From positions 1 to 23,180 of the IMG/VR virus record IMGVR_UViG_3300012920_000280: a stretch of DNA of 23,180 nt; one strand, 5' to 3'. Positions 1 to 6,419 of the stretch are shown here, one piece after another. Origin of the DNA: a virus. A program made the translations under genes and the position numbers. Position 1 is the stretch's first letter; every line of letters begins with the position of its first letter. The notes beneath the pieces are model-generated. The model searched no databases. It saw only the letters and a program-made list of their open reading frames with translations, and had not been told where the DNA came from.

Positions 1-1
1 T

Positions 2-634
2 ACGTTAGGTAATATCATCACCACAACCTCATCATCTACTCGTAGAGTTCTTAACTCTCAGTTAGATGATATGAAGGAACAAAGAAACAGAGTATCCATT
101 AAGATGGAAACTGTAACCGATTCGATTACTAAATTAGAATTACAGATTTTAGATTTAGAATCTAACAACGAAGTGGCGGCAGAAATCGGACCACTTAGAT
201 ATATGGCGAAGATTACTGGTAAACCAATGGATGTAATTGTAAATTGGTTCACACTAATGATTGTATTTGTGTTTGACCCAATGGCTATTGCAATGGTAAT
301 TGCTTTAAACAAATATGTTGGTAGGAGAGAAGAAGAAGTAGAACCTACCCCACCACCTATTGTAAAAAAAGAAAAACCATTAGATAAAGATGCATGGGAA
401 GAAGCTGAAAAACGAATGGATATAATCGGACAGAATGGTAATGATGGCGAACATTATTTCGATACCGAAGAAGCAATTAAAAAGAATGAAGAAATATTAG
501 CTACCAAAAAAGTAGAAAAGAAAAAAGAAAACCCAAAACCGATATACAATAGATTATCAAAACCATATTCAGATGGAGTTGCTGTAAATCAGAACACTCA
601 ATCTAAAGATGAGGATGATATAAAAACTTATTAA
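2..634 (+). CDS. Phage membrane protein with coiled coil, 5' end cut by window edge
   Basis: The frame is open from position 2 with no stop, so the true start lies upstream; the ATG at 71 is only the first internal Met. The visible 210 residues show a helical, charged stretch likely to form a coiled coil (about residues 24-60), then one strong hydrophobic segment (about 77-101, containing NWFTLMIVFVFDP) that should span the membrane, then a long Lys/Glu-rich soluble tail rich in Pro near residues 115-125. No enzyme motif is visible. Coiled coil plus a late transmembrane helix is seen in phage membrane-associated proteins of unknown role; I do not recognise a named family. It is followed by a 69-bp gap with a promoter candidate, so it probably ends an upstream transcription unit. 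The protein coding call is firm; function is unknown. Confidence 0.8.
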   Translation, partial: TLGNIITTTSSSTRRVLNSQLDDMKEQRNRVSIKMETVTDSITKLELQILDLESNNEVAAEIGPLRYMAKITGKPMDVIVNWFTLMIVFVFDPMAIAMVIALNKYVGRREEEVEPTPPPIVKKEKPLDKDAWEEAEKRMDIIGQNGNDGEHYFDTEEAIKKNEEILATKKVEKKKENPKPIYNRLSKPYSDGVAVNQNTQSKDEDDIKTY

Positions 635-638
635 AAGA

Positions 639-670
639 TTTGGTATTGTTAAATTTATTTTGTATATTTA
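639..670 (+). promoter_or_regulatory. Candidate promoter upstream of clpP-groES
   Basis: The 69-bp gap contains TTTG at 639-642, 20 bases, then TATATTTA at 663-670, which resembles the Bacteroidota promoter pattern (TTTG near -33, TAnnTTTG near -7) except for the last base. The box ends 33 bases before the clpP ATG. A 7-bp inverted repeat, TGTTAAA at 647-653 and TTTAACA at 677-683, brackets the box and could be an operator. Almost the same box at the same distance precedes the gene at 19407. AT-rich sequence makes chance matches likely, so this is a lead only. Confidence 0.35.
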
Positions 671-703
671 CATAAGTTTAACATAAAAATAGTTACAAAG
701 CGT

Positions 704-1348
704 ATGAGCGATTTATATAATGAAGGAAGAACATCGACTAGTGGTGGTGATATACAACCAAACTACGATGTTAAAAAACCATCTGAAAGAGAAAAATACT
801 TTCAGGAGTTTAGGGAGTTTGATTACGGAATAGATATTGAATCAAACATTATTTTAGTACAAGATGAAATATCACAAGGAATGGTATTTGATACAATCTC
901 AAAAGTTAGGTTACTTAGAAAAATAAATAAAGATTTAAAATCTGTAACTATCTTATTAAACTCACCAGGTGGTGATGTAGTAGAAACATTGGCACTGATA
1001 GATTACATTAGAACTTTAAAGGATAACGAAGGAATCAGTACAAACATTGTATGTAGAGGTTCTGCGATGAGTGCCGCGGCATTATTACTATCTTGTGGAA
1101 CTGGTCTTAGAGCAGCATCAAAACATTCTAAGGTTATGGTTCACCAATTATCAACAATGAATTTTGGTAAGTTAGAAGATGTAAAATCTAACGCTAAGTT
1201 TGCAGAACAATTAGAAGATGATTGTAATACACTTATGGCGGAAGTTACAAAAAAAGATAAAGAGTTTTGGAAAGAAAATCAAAGAACCGATTATTTCTTA
1301 TCGGCACAAGAAGCATTAGAATTAGGAATCATAGATAAAATTATATAA
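704..1348 (+). CDS. clpP: ClpP-like serine protease (family S14)
   Basis: The 214-residue protein matches ClpP along most of its length. Visible landmarks are NSPGGDV (86-92), the oxyanion-hole strand; GSAMSAAA (119-126) with the nucleophile Ser123; VMVHQ (144-148) with catalytic His147; and RTDYFLSAQEAL (194-205) with catalytic Asp196, followed by the typical LGIIDKII end. The triad is therefore complete. The first 40 residues are a polar extension not typical of the core. ClpP forms a barrel-shaped peptidase that normally needs a Clp ATPase for unfolding; none is in this window, so it may use a host unfoldase. In phages ClpP-like proteins serve either as prohead proteases or as auxiliary proteases; the groES gene starting 3 bp downstream suggests a protein-quality or capsid-maturation role. 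No Shine-Dalgarno sequence is seen before the ATG. Confidence 0.9.
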   Translation: MSDLYNEGRTSTSGGDIQPNYDVKKPSEREKYFQEFREFDYGIDIESNIILVQDEISQGMVFDTISKVRLLRKINKDLKSVTILLNSPGGDVVETLALIDYIRTLKDNEGISTNIVCRGSAMSAAALLLSCGTGLRAASKHSKVMVHQLSTMNFGKLEDVKSNAKFAEQLEDDCNTLMAEVTKKDKEFWKENQRTDYFLSAQEALELGIIDKII

Positions 1349-1351
1349 GTT

Positions 1352-1648
1352 ATGGAATACAATTATAGACCTTTAGGGGATAGAGTAGTAGTAGAGATAC
1401 TCAAAAGACACGATGAAAAAACAAAAGGTGGTTTATACAAACCATCAGGTTCAGATACCACAATGATGGGTAAAGTAGTTGCAGTTGGTGAAGGATTATA
1501 CACTCAAAGTGGTGTATCAATACCAATGAGCACTAAGGTTGGGGATATAGTTCTATTAGATGGAACTGGATTCAAACATAAGAATGGTGGTAAAACGTAT
1601 AACATTTATAGAGAGAGTGAGTTCTTATCTATATTAGATGAGGTGTAA
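1352..1648 (+). CDS. groES: GroES-like co-chaperonin (Cpn10)
   Basis: At 98 residues this is the usual Cpn10 length. The N-terminal YRPLGDRVVVE (5-15) is the hallmark first strand; residues about 21-36 (KTKGGLYKPSGS) are the mobile loop that docks to GroEL; GKVVAVGEG (40-48) and KVGDIVLLD (62-70) are the remaining barrel strands. The loop hydrophobic triplet is LYK rather than the IVL of E. coli GroES, so its docking chemistry may differ. No groEL is present, so it should work with the host GroEL, as T4 gp31 does when folding the major capsid protein. It starts 3 bp after the clpP stop and both are probably one transcript. The start context ATAAGTTATG is shared with the genes at 4853 and 23077. 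Confidence 0.93.
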   Translation: MEYNYRPLGDRVVVEILKRHDEKTKGGLYKPSGSDTTMMGKVVAVGEGLYTQSGVSIPMSTKVGDIVLLDGTGFKHKNGGKTYNIYRESEFLSILDEV

Positions 1649-1730
1649 GTGTCTGATACTCAATCAGTTACACTATCACTATCATCACAACACATTGATA
1701 ATCAATTAGTTAACAAATAAAAAATAAATT
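1649..1730 (+). other. Intergenic gap with a possible 23-codon reading frame in frame with groES
   Basis: The 82-bp gap between groES and the HD gene has no clear promoter box. Directly after the groES TAA, a GTG at 1649 opens a 23-codon frame ending in TAA at 1718-1720 (starts SDTQSV, ends QLVNK). It is in the same frame as groES, so stop readthrough would add 23 residues to GroES. There is no Shine-Dalgarno sequence and the reading is too short to judge; the stretch may just be untranslated leader of the next gene. The last bases before the next ATG are A-rich. Confidence 0.15.
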
Positions 1731-2495
1731 ATGGTACACATTTTAGATGAAAATAAAATCAAAGAGAACTATGAGAAGTTCAGAAAATTAATCAATCAAA
1801 CTTTTGAAGGTGAGAGATTAGAAAAATTAAATAAGATGTATGATGAATTGGAAGATAGAATTATTCTAACTCCAGCATCATCTACAGAACATTTCCACAA
1901 TGCATTCGCAGGTGGATACATTGACCACATTCTTAGGGTTACATATAATGCCGTTAAGATTTATGATTTGTATAAAGAGTTAGGGATGCCTTTAGGGTTT
2001 GAAAAAGATACTCTAATCTTTACAGCACTTCATCATGATTTGGGTAAGGTAGGTAATCACGAAGAGAATTGGTACATCCCAAATGATTCACAATGGCATA
2101 TTGAGAATCAAGGAAAGATTTATAAGACAAGTTCCAAAATGCATTGGATGAATCTTAACGATAGAACTATGTGGTTGTTAAATCACTATGGTATCAAACT
2201 TACTGAAGAAGAATATATCGGAATTAAATTAACCGATGGTTTGTATGATGAAAACAATAAAGAGTATTATATTACTTACAACAAAGATAATGTAATTAAA
2301 ACTCAGTTACCTTTCGTAATGCATCAGGCCGATTTATGTGCCGCTAACTTTGAAAGAGATAGAGTTATTAACTCTGATAAAAAAGTTCAAACTAAAAATG
2401 TAGGTGGTAGACCTACAAAAAAAGCTAAATTAGAAAACGTAAAAATGCCAGAGAAATTAGATTTCAAATCTATCTTTGGTGATGTAGAGAACTAA
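1731..2495 (+). CDS. HD-domain metal-dependent phosphohydrolase
   Basis: The 254-residue protein carries the spaced His/Asp ligands of the HD superfamily: His66 in GYIDHILRV, the His102-Asp103 pair in ALHHDLGKVGN (99-109), a further His152 in LLNHYG, and Asp201 in MHQADLCAANFE. These normally bind one or two divalent metals and hydrolyse phosphate esters of nucleotides or nucleic acids. The substrate cannot be read from sequence; a dNTP or nucleotide hydrolase that adjusts host pools during infection is a reasonable inference. Between the HD pair and the final Asp there is an unusually aromatic-rich insert (about 110-185). The C-terminal 45 residues are Lys-rich and polar. No Shine-Dalgarno sequence is seen; the ATG is preceded by an A-rich stretch. 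The gene ends 1 bp before the next start. Confidence 0.8.
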   Translation: MVHILDENKIKENYEKFRKLINQTFEGERLEKLNKMYDELEDRIILTPASSTEHFHNAFAGGYIDHILRVTYNAVKIYDLYKELGMPLGFEKDTLIFTALHHDLGKVGNHEENWYIPNDSQWHIENQGKIYKTSSKMHWMNLNDRTMWLLNHYGIKLTEEEYIGIKLTDGLYDENNKEYYITYNKDNVIKTQLPFVMHQADLCAANFERDRVINSDKKVQTKNVGGRPTKKAKLENVKMPEKLDFKSIFGDVEN

Positions 2496-2496
2496 T

Positions 2497-2775
2497 ATGG
2501 AATATACACAATTAATTTTATCATTAGTAATTATTTTTATCTTACTTTATATAGTATGGAATTTACTTCGTAAGGTAGAAAAATTAGAAGATGGTATAGA
2601 AGAATCTGATAAAGTAATAGAATCAGTAGCGACCTCTGTTGATAGAGCATTAGCTCGAATGAGAGAAGTAGATAGACTGGGTTCATTTGAATCAGATGAC
2701 GAGAGCGGATTTGTGTTTGAAGAAATACAATCTGCATTAGATAAGTTAAACAATGAAATAAACCCTAATGCCTAG
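2497..2775 (+). CDS. Small membrane-anchored protein with coiled coil
   Basis: The 92-residue product begins with a clear transmembrane helix (about 5-23, LILSLVIIFILLYIVWNLL) followed by charged helical sequence likely to form a coiled coil (about 26-58). The C-terminal part holds a compact conserved-looking block, VDRLGSFESDDESGFVFEEI (58-77), which resembles a block seen in small uncharacterised proteins of T4-like phages (recollection, not searched). The predicted topology is one N-terminal anchor with the rest in the cytoplasm, since the flank after the helix is basic (RK). It is not a convincing holin or spanin: one segment only and no lipobox. Its 3' end overlaps the start of the sigma-factor gene by 8 bp, showing translational coupling. 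Function unknown. Confidence 0.8.
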   Translation: MEYTQLILSLVIIFILLYIVWNLLRKVEKLEDGIEESDKVIESVATSVDRALARMREVDRLGSFESDDESGFVFEEIQSALDKLNNEINPNA

Positions 2776-3490
2776 AAAAAGAAGAAAGAGAAGTAAAAGA
2801 TATTTTACTAAAATCACAGAGATTGCTATAAACGCTTATAACAATTGTGATGATATTAAACTAAAGAACAAAATCTATAACAGATTCATTCATTATCCGT
2901 TTGATAAGTTATCGGAAAATGTAATTCACACATACAAAACATATTACTTTGATGTACCATATGAAGATGTAAAGGCAAGTGTAGTTGCGTTTCTGAATGA
3001 AAAGATTCATAAGTTCAATGGTGAAAATGGTAGAGCCTTCTCTTACTTTACAGTAGTTGCAAGAAACTATTTATTCAATGAGAATAATGCAAACTATGCT
3101 AGGATGAAATCAAAAGAGAAAGTATCAGCTATTGATACATCTCGTAATATCGTAAATGAGATTGTAGACCAAAGTAATAAAGAAGCTAAATCTGATTTTA
3201 TAGACCATTACACAAAATATATAGATTATCATTTATATGAATTGTTTTTAAAAGATAGGGATAGAGCTATCGCTGATTCAATAAACGAATTATTTAAGAA
3301 CAGATTAGATTTATATTCTTACAATAAGAAGGCACTCTACATACTTATTAGAGAAAGAACAGGTGTACACACTCAATACATAACTAAAGTAGTTGGTAAA
3401 CTAAAAGGTATTTATGTGGAACTATATACTGAGTATAATAAAAGTGGATACCTTTCTATAAATTATAAATTAAGGGACGGTAATGGATAA
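2768..3490 (+). CDS. gp55: Late sigma factor, T4 gp55-like (sigma-70 region 2)
   Basis: The 240-residue basic protein contains a sigma-70 region 2-like block at about 62-115: YEDVKASVVAFLNEKIHKF, then NGENGRAFSYFTVVARNYLF, corresponding to the helix that binds the core RNA polymerase beta-prime coiled coil and the -10 recognition helix with its aromatic residues. This is how T4 gp55 looks, and gp55 is 185 residues. Residues about 187-222 (KALYILIRERTGVHTQYITK followed by a basic helix) look like a helix-turn-helix, as in sigma region 4, which T4 gp55 lacks. It would replace the host sigma on RNA polymerase and direct late transcription of virion genes. The N-terminus MPRKRRKRSKR is strongly basic. 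It overlaps both neighbours by 8 bp. Region-2 assignment is fairly secure; the region-4-like part is inference. Confidence 0.7.
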   Translation: MPRKRRKRSKRYFTKITEIAINAYNNCDDIKLKNKIYNRFIHYPFDKLSENVIHTYKTYYFDVPYEDVKASVVAFLNEKIHKFNGENGRAFSYFTVVARNYLFNENNANYARMKSKEKVSAIDTSRNIVNEIVDQSNKEAKSDFIDHYTKYIDYHLYELFLKDRDRAIADSINELFKNRLDLYSYNKKALYILIRERTGVHTQYITKVVGKLKGIYVELYTEYNKSGYLSINYKLRDGNG

Positions 3491-3851
3491 GGATACTGAA
3501 TTATTTAAAGGAAAAACATTCTCTGATATTATGTCAGATGTTTACCACAACTCTAAAAAGAAGGATAGACAACTAAAACTTCTTATTGCACAATTAGAAC
3601 CATTGGTAAAGAACTTACAAGATGCTACTGTAATAGTTCCTTTAATAAAAGAGTATATGGAAGTTGCTGTAAAAAACGATGACCAGATTGTTAAGTTAGC
3701 GGCAATCATACAAAGAATGATGAAAGATGCTAACTCAGGTGAAGATGGTGGTTTTGGACTAACTGATGATGAAAAGAAACAGTTAATGGAAAACGCTGAA
3801 AAGATAGATAAAGAAATAGAAGCACTTGATAAGATTGAAGGAGATGAATAA
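3483..3851 (+). CDS. Small helical phage protein, function unknown
   Basis: The 122-residue acidic product is almost entirely predicted helix: residues 10-80 form amphipathic helices, then a Gly-rich break (SGEDGGFGLTDD, about 85-96), then a Lys/Glu coiled-coil-like end. No catalytic motif, membrane segment or metal site is visible. A good Shine-Dalgarno-like stretch (AAGGGA, 3472-3477) precedes the ATG, which lies inside the end of the sigma-factor gene (8-bp overlap). The stop overlaps the next ATG as TAATG. The coupling to the sigma factor would fit a late-transcription cofactor such as T4 gp33, while the coupling to the spike gene would fit a baseplate assembly factor; nothing in the sequence decides between these. 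Confidence 0.75.
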   Translation: MDKDTELFKGKTFSDIMSDVYHNSKKKDRQLKLLIAQLEPLVKNLQDATVIVPLIKEYMEVAVKNDDQIVKLAAIIQRMMKDANSGEDGGFGLTDDEKKQLMENAEKIDKEIEALDKIEGDE

Positions 3852-4843
3852 TGAGTCGATTTAGAATCGGTATTGTTAGCAGTCTAAATTTAAAAGATGA
3901 TGATGTTAACGAACTATATAGTATTCAAGTTTATACTCAAGAAGCAGGTGGACGTACTGAAACGTGTTACCCCATTGATACGAATGTTAAACGGATTCCA
4001 CTAATAGGTGAATCAGTATTAGTGTTTACAGGTTTAGGTCCAGAAGCTTCTGGTGGTAGTAGTGACCCTAAACTATATTACATACCATCAATATCAGTAC
4101 AAAAGAATGTTCACAATAACGCACTACCGGGTGGTTCTGTTCCTAAAAAAGCAACTGGAACTGGTGGAGATTACGCTACTGCATCTGCAGGTACTACTAA
4201 TACTTCTGGTGGTAATACAAAACACGATTACGGAAAAGGATTTTCAGTAAGAGATGATGTGGCTTCATTACAACCATTCATTGGTGATTTATTAATAGAA
4301 GGTAGATTTGGCCACTCATTAAGATTCGGATACACACCATCGGGTGCTGAAACAACTAAACAACCAACTTGGAGTTCCTCAACTGATAACGACCCAATAA
4401 CAATATTATCTAATGGTAGAAATCGTGGGGGTTCTTACAATAAATTTATTATAGAAGATATTGATGATGACCTTTCATCAATCTATTTAACATCATCACA
4501 AAAGATTTCAATCAAAACATCTCAAACCAATTTAGGTGCGGGTGTAAAATCACAATCTGCATTTAGTGACCCAACCATAGTAATAACATCCGATAGAATA
4601 TTATTAAATTCAAAAGAAGATTATGTAATTCTATCAGGTAAGAAATCAGTTAATATTGCCACTCCGAAGTGGGCAGTTGATATGGATAAGATGTTTACTT
4701 TGATAGAAAAGTTAGCAAGTGAGTTGGCAGATTTAACATCAGCCAAAGCAACATACGCTACAGGTGTTGGACCAACGGGCCCTGCAACTAATGCTGGTAA
4801 AGTTGCAAAGATACTTAGTGATATAAAATCAATGGCTCAATAG
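3851..4843 (+). CDS. gp5-like baseplate central spike protein (no lysozyme domain)
   Basis: The 330-residue product has the order of a phage spike protein. Residues 1-85 look like an OB-fold N-terminal domain (strands ending in KRIPLIGESVLVF and LYYIPSI). Residues 95-135 form a Gly/Ala/Thr linker. Residues 140-270 resemble the beta-prism of marine T4-like spike proteins: GDLLIEGRFGHSLRFG, then NDPITILSNGR, then SSIYLTSSQKISI, SDRILLNSKEDYVILSGKKS. Residues 275-330 are helical. T4 gp5 carries a lysozyme domain between OB and beta-helix parts; here it is absent, so cell-wall digestion must come from elsewhere. A strong AAGGAG (3838-3843) lies 7 bp before the ATG. Position just ahead of gp25 and gp6 genes supports the baseplate role. 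Family recognition is from motif memory. Confidence 0.72.
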   Translation: MSRFRIGIVSSLNLKDDDVNELYSIQVYTQEAGGRTETCYPIDTNVKRIPLIGESVLVFTGLGPEASGGSSDPKLYYIPSISVQKNVHNNALPGGSVPKKATGTGGDYATASAGTTNTSGGNTKHDYGKGFSVRDDVASLQPFIGDLLIEGRFGHSLRFGYTPSGAETTKQPTWSSSTDNDPITILSNGRNRGGSYNKFIIEDIDDDLSSIYLTSSQKISIKTSQTNLGAGVKSQSAFSDPTIVITSDRILLNSKEDYVILSGKKSVNIATPKWAVDMDKMFTLIEKLASELADLTSAKATYATGVGPTGPATNAGKVAKILSDIKSMAQ

Positions 4844-4852
4844 GAATAAGTT

Positions 4853-5467
4853 ATGGCAGCATTATGGCCCAAATACATAACGGTTGTAGGTAGATTTTTG
4901 GATTCACCAACGGAAGGTAAAACTGAAAGACAAACTGCAGAAAAGTTAGCAAAAGAATACAAAACGGCAGTTAAGACCACTATGACAATTCCACCAGCTG
5001 GAGTAAATGGAATATCCGTATTACCAGATACACTTCCAATGGAAATAGCAATTGCAAGATGTTTATCTAATATTAAGGATTCAGGTGGTAAACCTAAATT
5101 ATTTCATTTTTCTCAATGGGCCGCTGAGGTATCTAAGTTTTGGTTAGCAACTCAGTTTAAAGCAATCGTACCAGACCCACTACATTTGGCAGCCGCTACT
5201 GGAATACCAGGTGTAACTTTACCAATAAAAAATGTTGTTCTAAATGGTGGAGTTATACCAGCATTACAAAGTGATTTATTAACAGCATTTACACATCCAC
5301 CATCACCAGTACCATATGGTATTCCAATGGCAACAAAATTAGCGAAAGCATTTACAACTCATCTAACAACAGTAGGGGGAACTCATACAATGGCAATGAC
5401 AGGTGGAACACCAGTTTCACCAATACCAATACCAGCGTTACCAATTCCTTGGCTTGGGTTAGTATAA
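4853..5467 (+). CDS. Baseplate-region protein with helical repeats, function unknown
   Basis: I do not recognise the 204-residue product. It contains three loosely similar helix-plus-proline units: residues about 24-50 (AEKLAKEYKTAVKTTM then TIPPAG), 84-120 (SQWAAEVSKFWLATQFKAI then VPDPL) and 158-190 (MATKLAKAFTTHLTTVGG then TGGTPVSP). The C-terminus is Pro-rich and hydrophobic (about 188-204, PVSPIPIPALPIPWLGLV). The sequence is poor in charge after residue 105. No catalytic or membrane motif is evident, though the hydrophobic tail is striking. AGGA at 4842-4845, inside the upstream stop, precedes the start by 7 bp. Its place between the spike and gp25 genes suggests a small baseplate or spike-associated structural protein. 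A PAAR spike-tip protein was considered but the sequence does not fit. Confidence 0.7.
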   Translation: MAALWPKYITVVGRFLDSPTEGKTERQTAEKLAKEYKTAVKTTMTIPPAGVNGISVLPDTLPMEIAIARCLSNIKDSGGKPKLFHFSQWAAEVSKFWLATQFKAIVPDPLHLAAATGIPGVTLPIKNVVLNGGVIPALQSDLLTAFTHPPSPVPYGIPMATKLAKAFTTHLTTVGGTHTMAMTGGTPVSPIPIPALPIPWLGLV

Positions 5468-5479
5468 AAATAAACATTT

Positions 5480-5497
5480 TAATATTTATATATAAAG
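5480..5497 (+). promoter_or_regulatory. AT-only promoter-like box and palindrome in the 39-bp gap
   Basis: The gap between the 204-aa and 153-aa genes (5468-5506) is entirely A/T apart from few bases. It contains AATATTTA at 5481-5488, a variant of the box seen at 663-670 and 19366-19373, and a perfect 12-bp palindrome TTTATATATAAA at 5485-5496 that overlaps it. The box ends 18 bp before the ATG at 5507, closer than in the other two gaps. No Shine-Dalgarno sequence is present. It may be an internal promoter for the gp25-gp6 cluster, but composition alone could produce it. Confidence 0.25.
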
Positions 5498-5506
5498 TAT
5501 ATCATT

Positions 5507-5968
5507 ATGAAGGCAAAAGATTTAGCACAATTATTAGAAGTAATCGTAAGAAAGGTAGTTAGAGAAGAACTAAAACCTATCTTATCTGAGGTTAAGAAAT
5601 CTCAAAAACCGATTATAAAAGAAACAAAATCAAAATCTAAAAGGGTTAATGACCCATTGGATATTGATATGAAAGCTATTTTAGCAATAGAAGAAAATAA
5701 AAAAGTATCTAAACCAAAAAAGTTTACAAACGATAGAGTATTAAATCAGTTACTAAATGAAACACATCAAAGTGGTGAGTGGAGAACTATGGATGGAAAA
5801 CCATTTACATCTAATCAAGCTCAAAACTTTATGGGTGGTGGAACAACCGAAGATATTGATGGTAGACCTGTTGATACATCTAATCCTGAAGTTGCTAATG
5901 TGATGGGTGCTATAACAAAAGATTATTCTCAATTGATGAAAGCGATTGATAAGAAAAAGGGAAGATAG
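5507..5968 (+). CDS. Basic helical phage protein upstream of gp25, function unknown
   Basis: The 153-residue product starts with an amphipathic helix (about 2-30, KAKDLAQLLEVIVRKVVREE) that could be a coiled coil or interaction helix. A Lys-rich disordered linker follows (30-72), then a segment with conserved-looking character, NQLLNETHQSGEWRTMDG (80-97), a Gly-rich turn (109-113), and a C-terminal helix ending in basic residues. No enzymatic or membrane motif is visible. The gene ends 4 bp before the gp25-like start. The context suggests a virion or assembly protein of the baseplate, but nothing in the sequence proves it. Confidence 0.72.
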   Translation: MKAKDLAQLLEVIVRKVVREELKPILSEVKKSQKPIIKETKSKSKRVNDPLDIDMKAILAIEENKKVSKPKKFTNDRVLNQLLNETHQSGEWRTMDGKPFTSNQAQNFMGGGTTEDIDGRPVDTSNPEVANVMGAITKDYSQLMKAIDKKKGR

Positions 5969-5972
5969 TTAA

Positions 5973-6413
5973 ATGGCTAAACAGAGAAAAGAATATTTCT
6001 ATAATCCGATAGATTTTGAAAAGGATATTGCCGTTGGGATAAAATTACCATTTGGTAAACCTAATGGATTATTTGCTCAAAGTTTTACAACTGAAGAACA
6101 GGCAATATCTAATTTAAAAAATTTATTATTGACTAGAAAGGGTGAACGATTGTTTCAACCAGAGTTCGGTTCTCAGATTTATGCACTTTTATTTGAACCT
6201 ATTACAGTTGATTTAAAACAAAAATTAGAAAAGGGTATATTAGATGATGTCAATTTCTGGTTACCTTACATAATTATTGATGAGGTAAATGTTTCACCTG
6301 ATGAGGATAGAAACTTCGTTGGTATCAGTTTAAACTTTAGAGTTACAGAACAAGGTGCTAATGAACAAATAATATTATATGTAGATTCCGCAGGAACTGC
6401 AACGATAGAATAG
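5973..6413 (+). CDS. gp25: Baseplate wedge protein, gp25-like (GPW/gp25 family)
   Basis: The 146-residue product fits the gp25/GPW family (T4 gp25 is 132 residues). The diagnostic core is LLLTRKGERLFQPEFGSQIY (51-70): Gly-Glu-Arg followed by Pro-Glu-Phe-Gly, then LLFEP and a helix leading to the IIIDEVNVSPDED strand region. In T4 and in contractile injection systems gp25 binds the gp6 dimer in the inner baseplate and nucleates the sheath through a handshake fold. The N-terminal 20 residues are specific to this protein. The gp6-like gene follows 6 bp downstream, the expected pair. The AGGA inside its stop region serves the next gene. Confidence 0.88.
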   Translation: MAKQRKEYFYNPIDFEKDIAVGIKLPFGKPNGLFAQSFTTEEQAISNLKNLLLTRKGERLFQPEFGSQIYALLFEPITVDLKQKLEKGILDDVNFWLPYIIIDEVNVSPDEDRNFVGISLNFRVTEQGANEQIILYVDSAGTATIE

Positions 6414-6419
6414 GAACGT

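Noticed and set aside
58-312. 84-codon open frame on the - strand
   Set aside because: It lies opposite the truncated membrane protein gene; no ribosome-binding site or neighbouring - strand gene supports it.
2497-2775. Holin or spanin assignment for the 92-aa membrane protein
   Set aside because: One N-terminal anchor without lipobox, no lysin gene beside it, and a location in front of a sigma factor gene do not support a lysis role.
4053-4250. 65-codon + strand open frame inside the spike gene
   Set aside because: It is fully inside a well supported gene in another frame and its product is Leu/Tyr/His low complexity.
4853-5467. PAAR-type spike-tip protein for the 204-aa gene
   Set aside because: The position next to the spike fits, but the protein is twice the usual length, largely helical, and lacks the Gly-spaced beta pattern and metal ligands of PAAR proteins.
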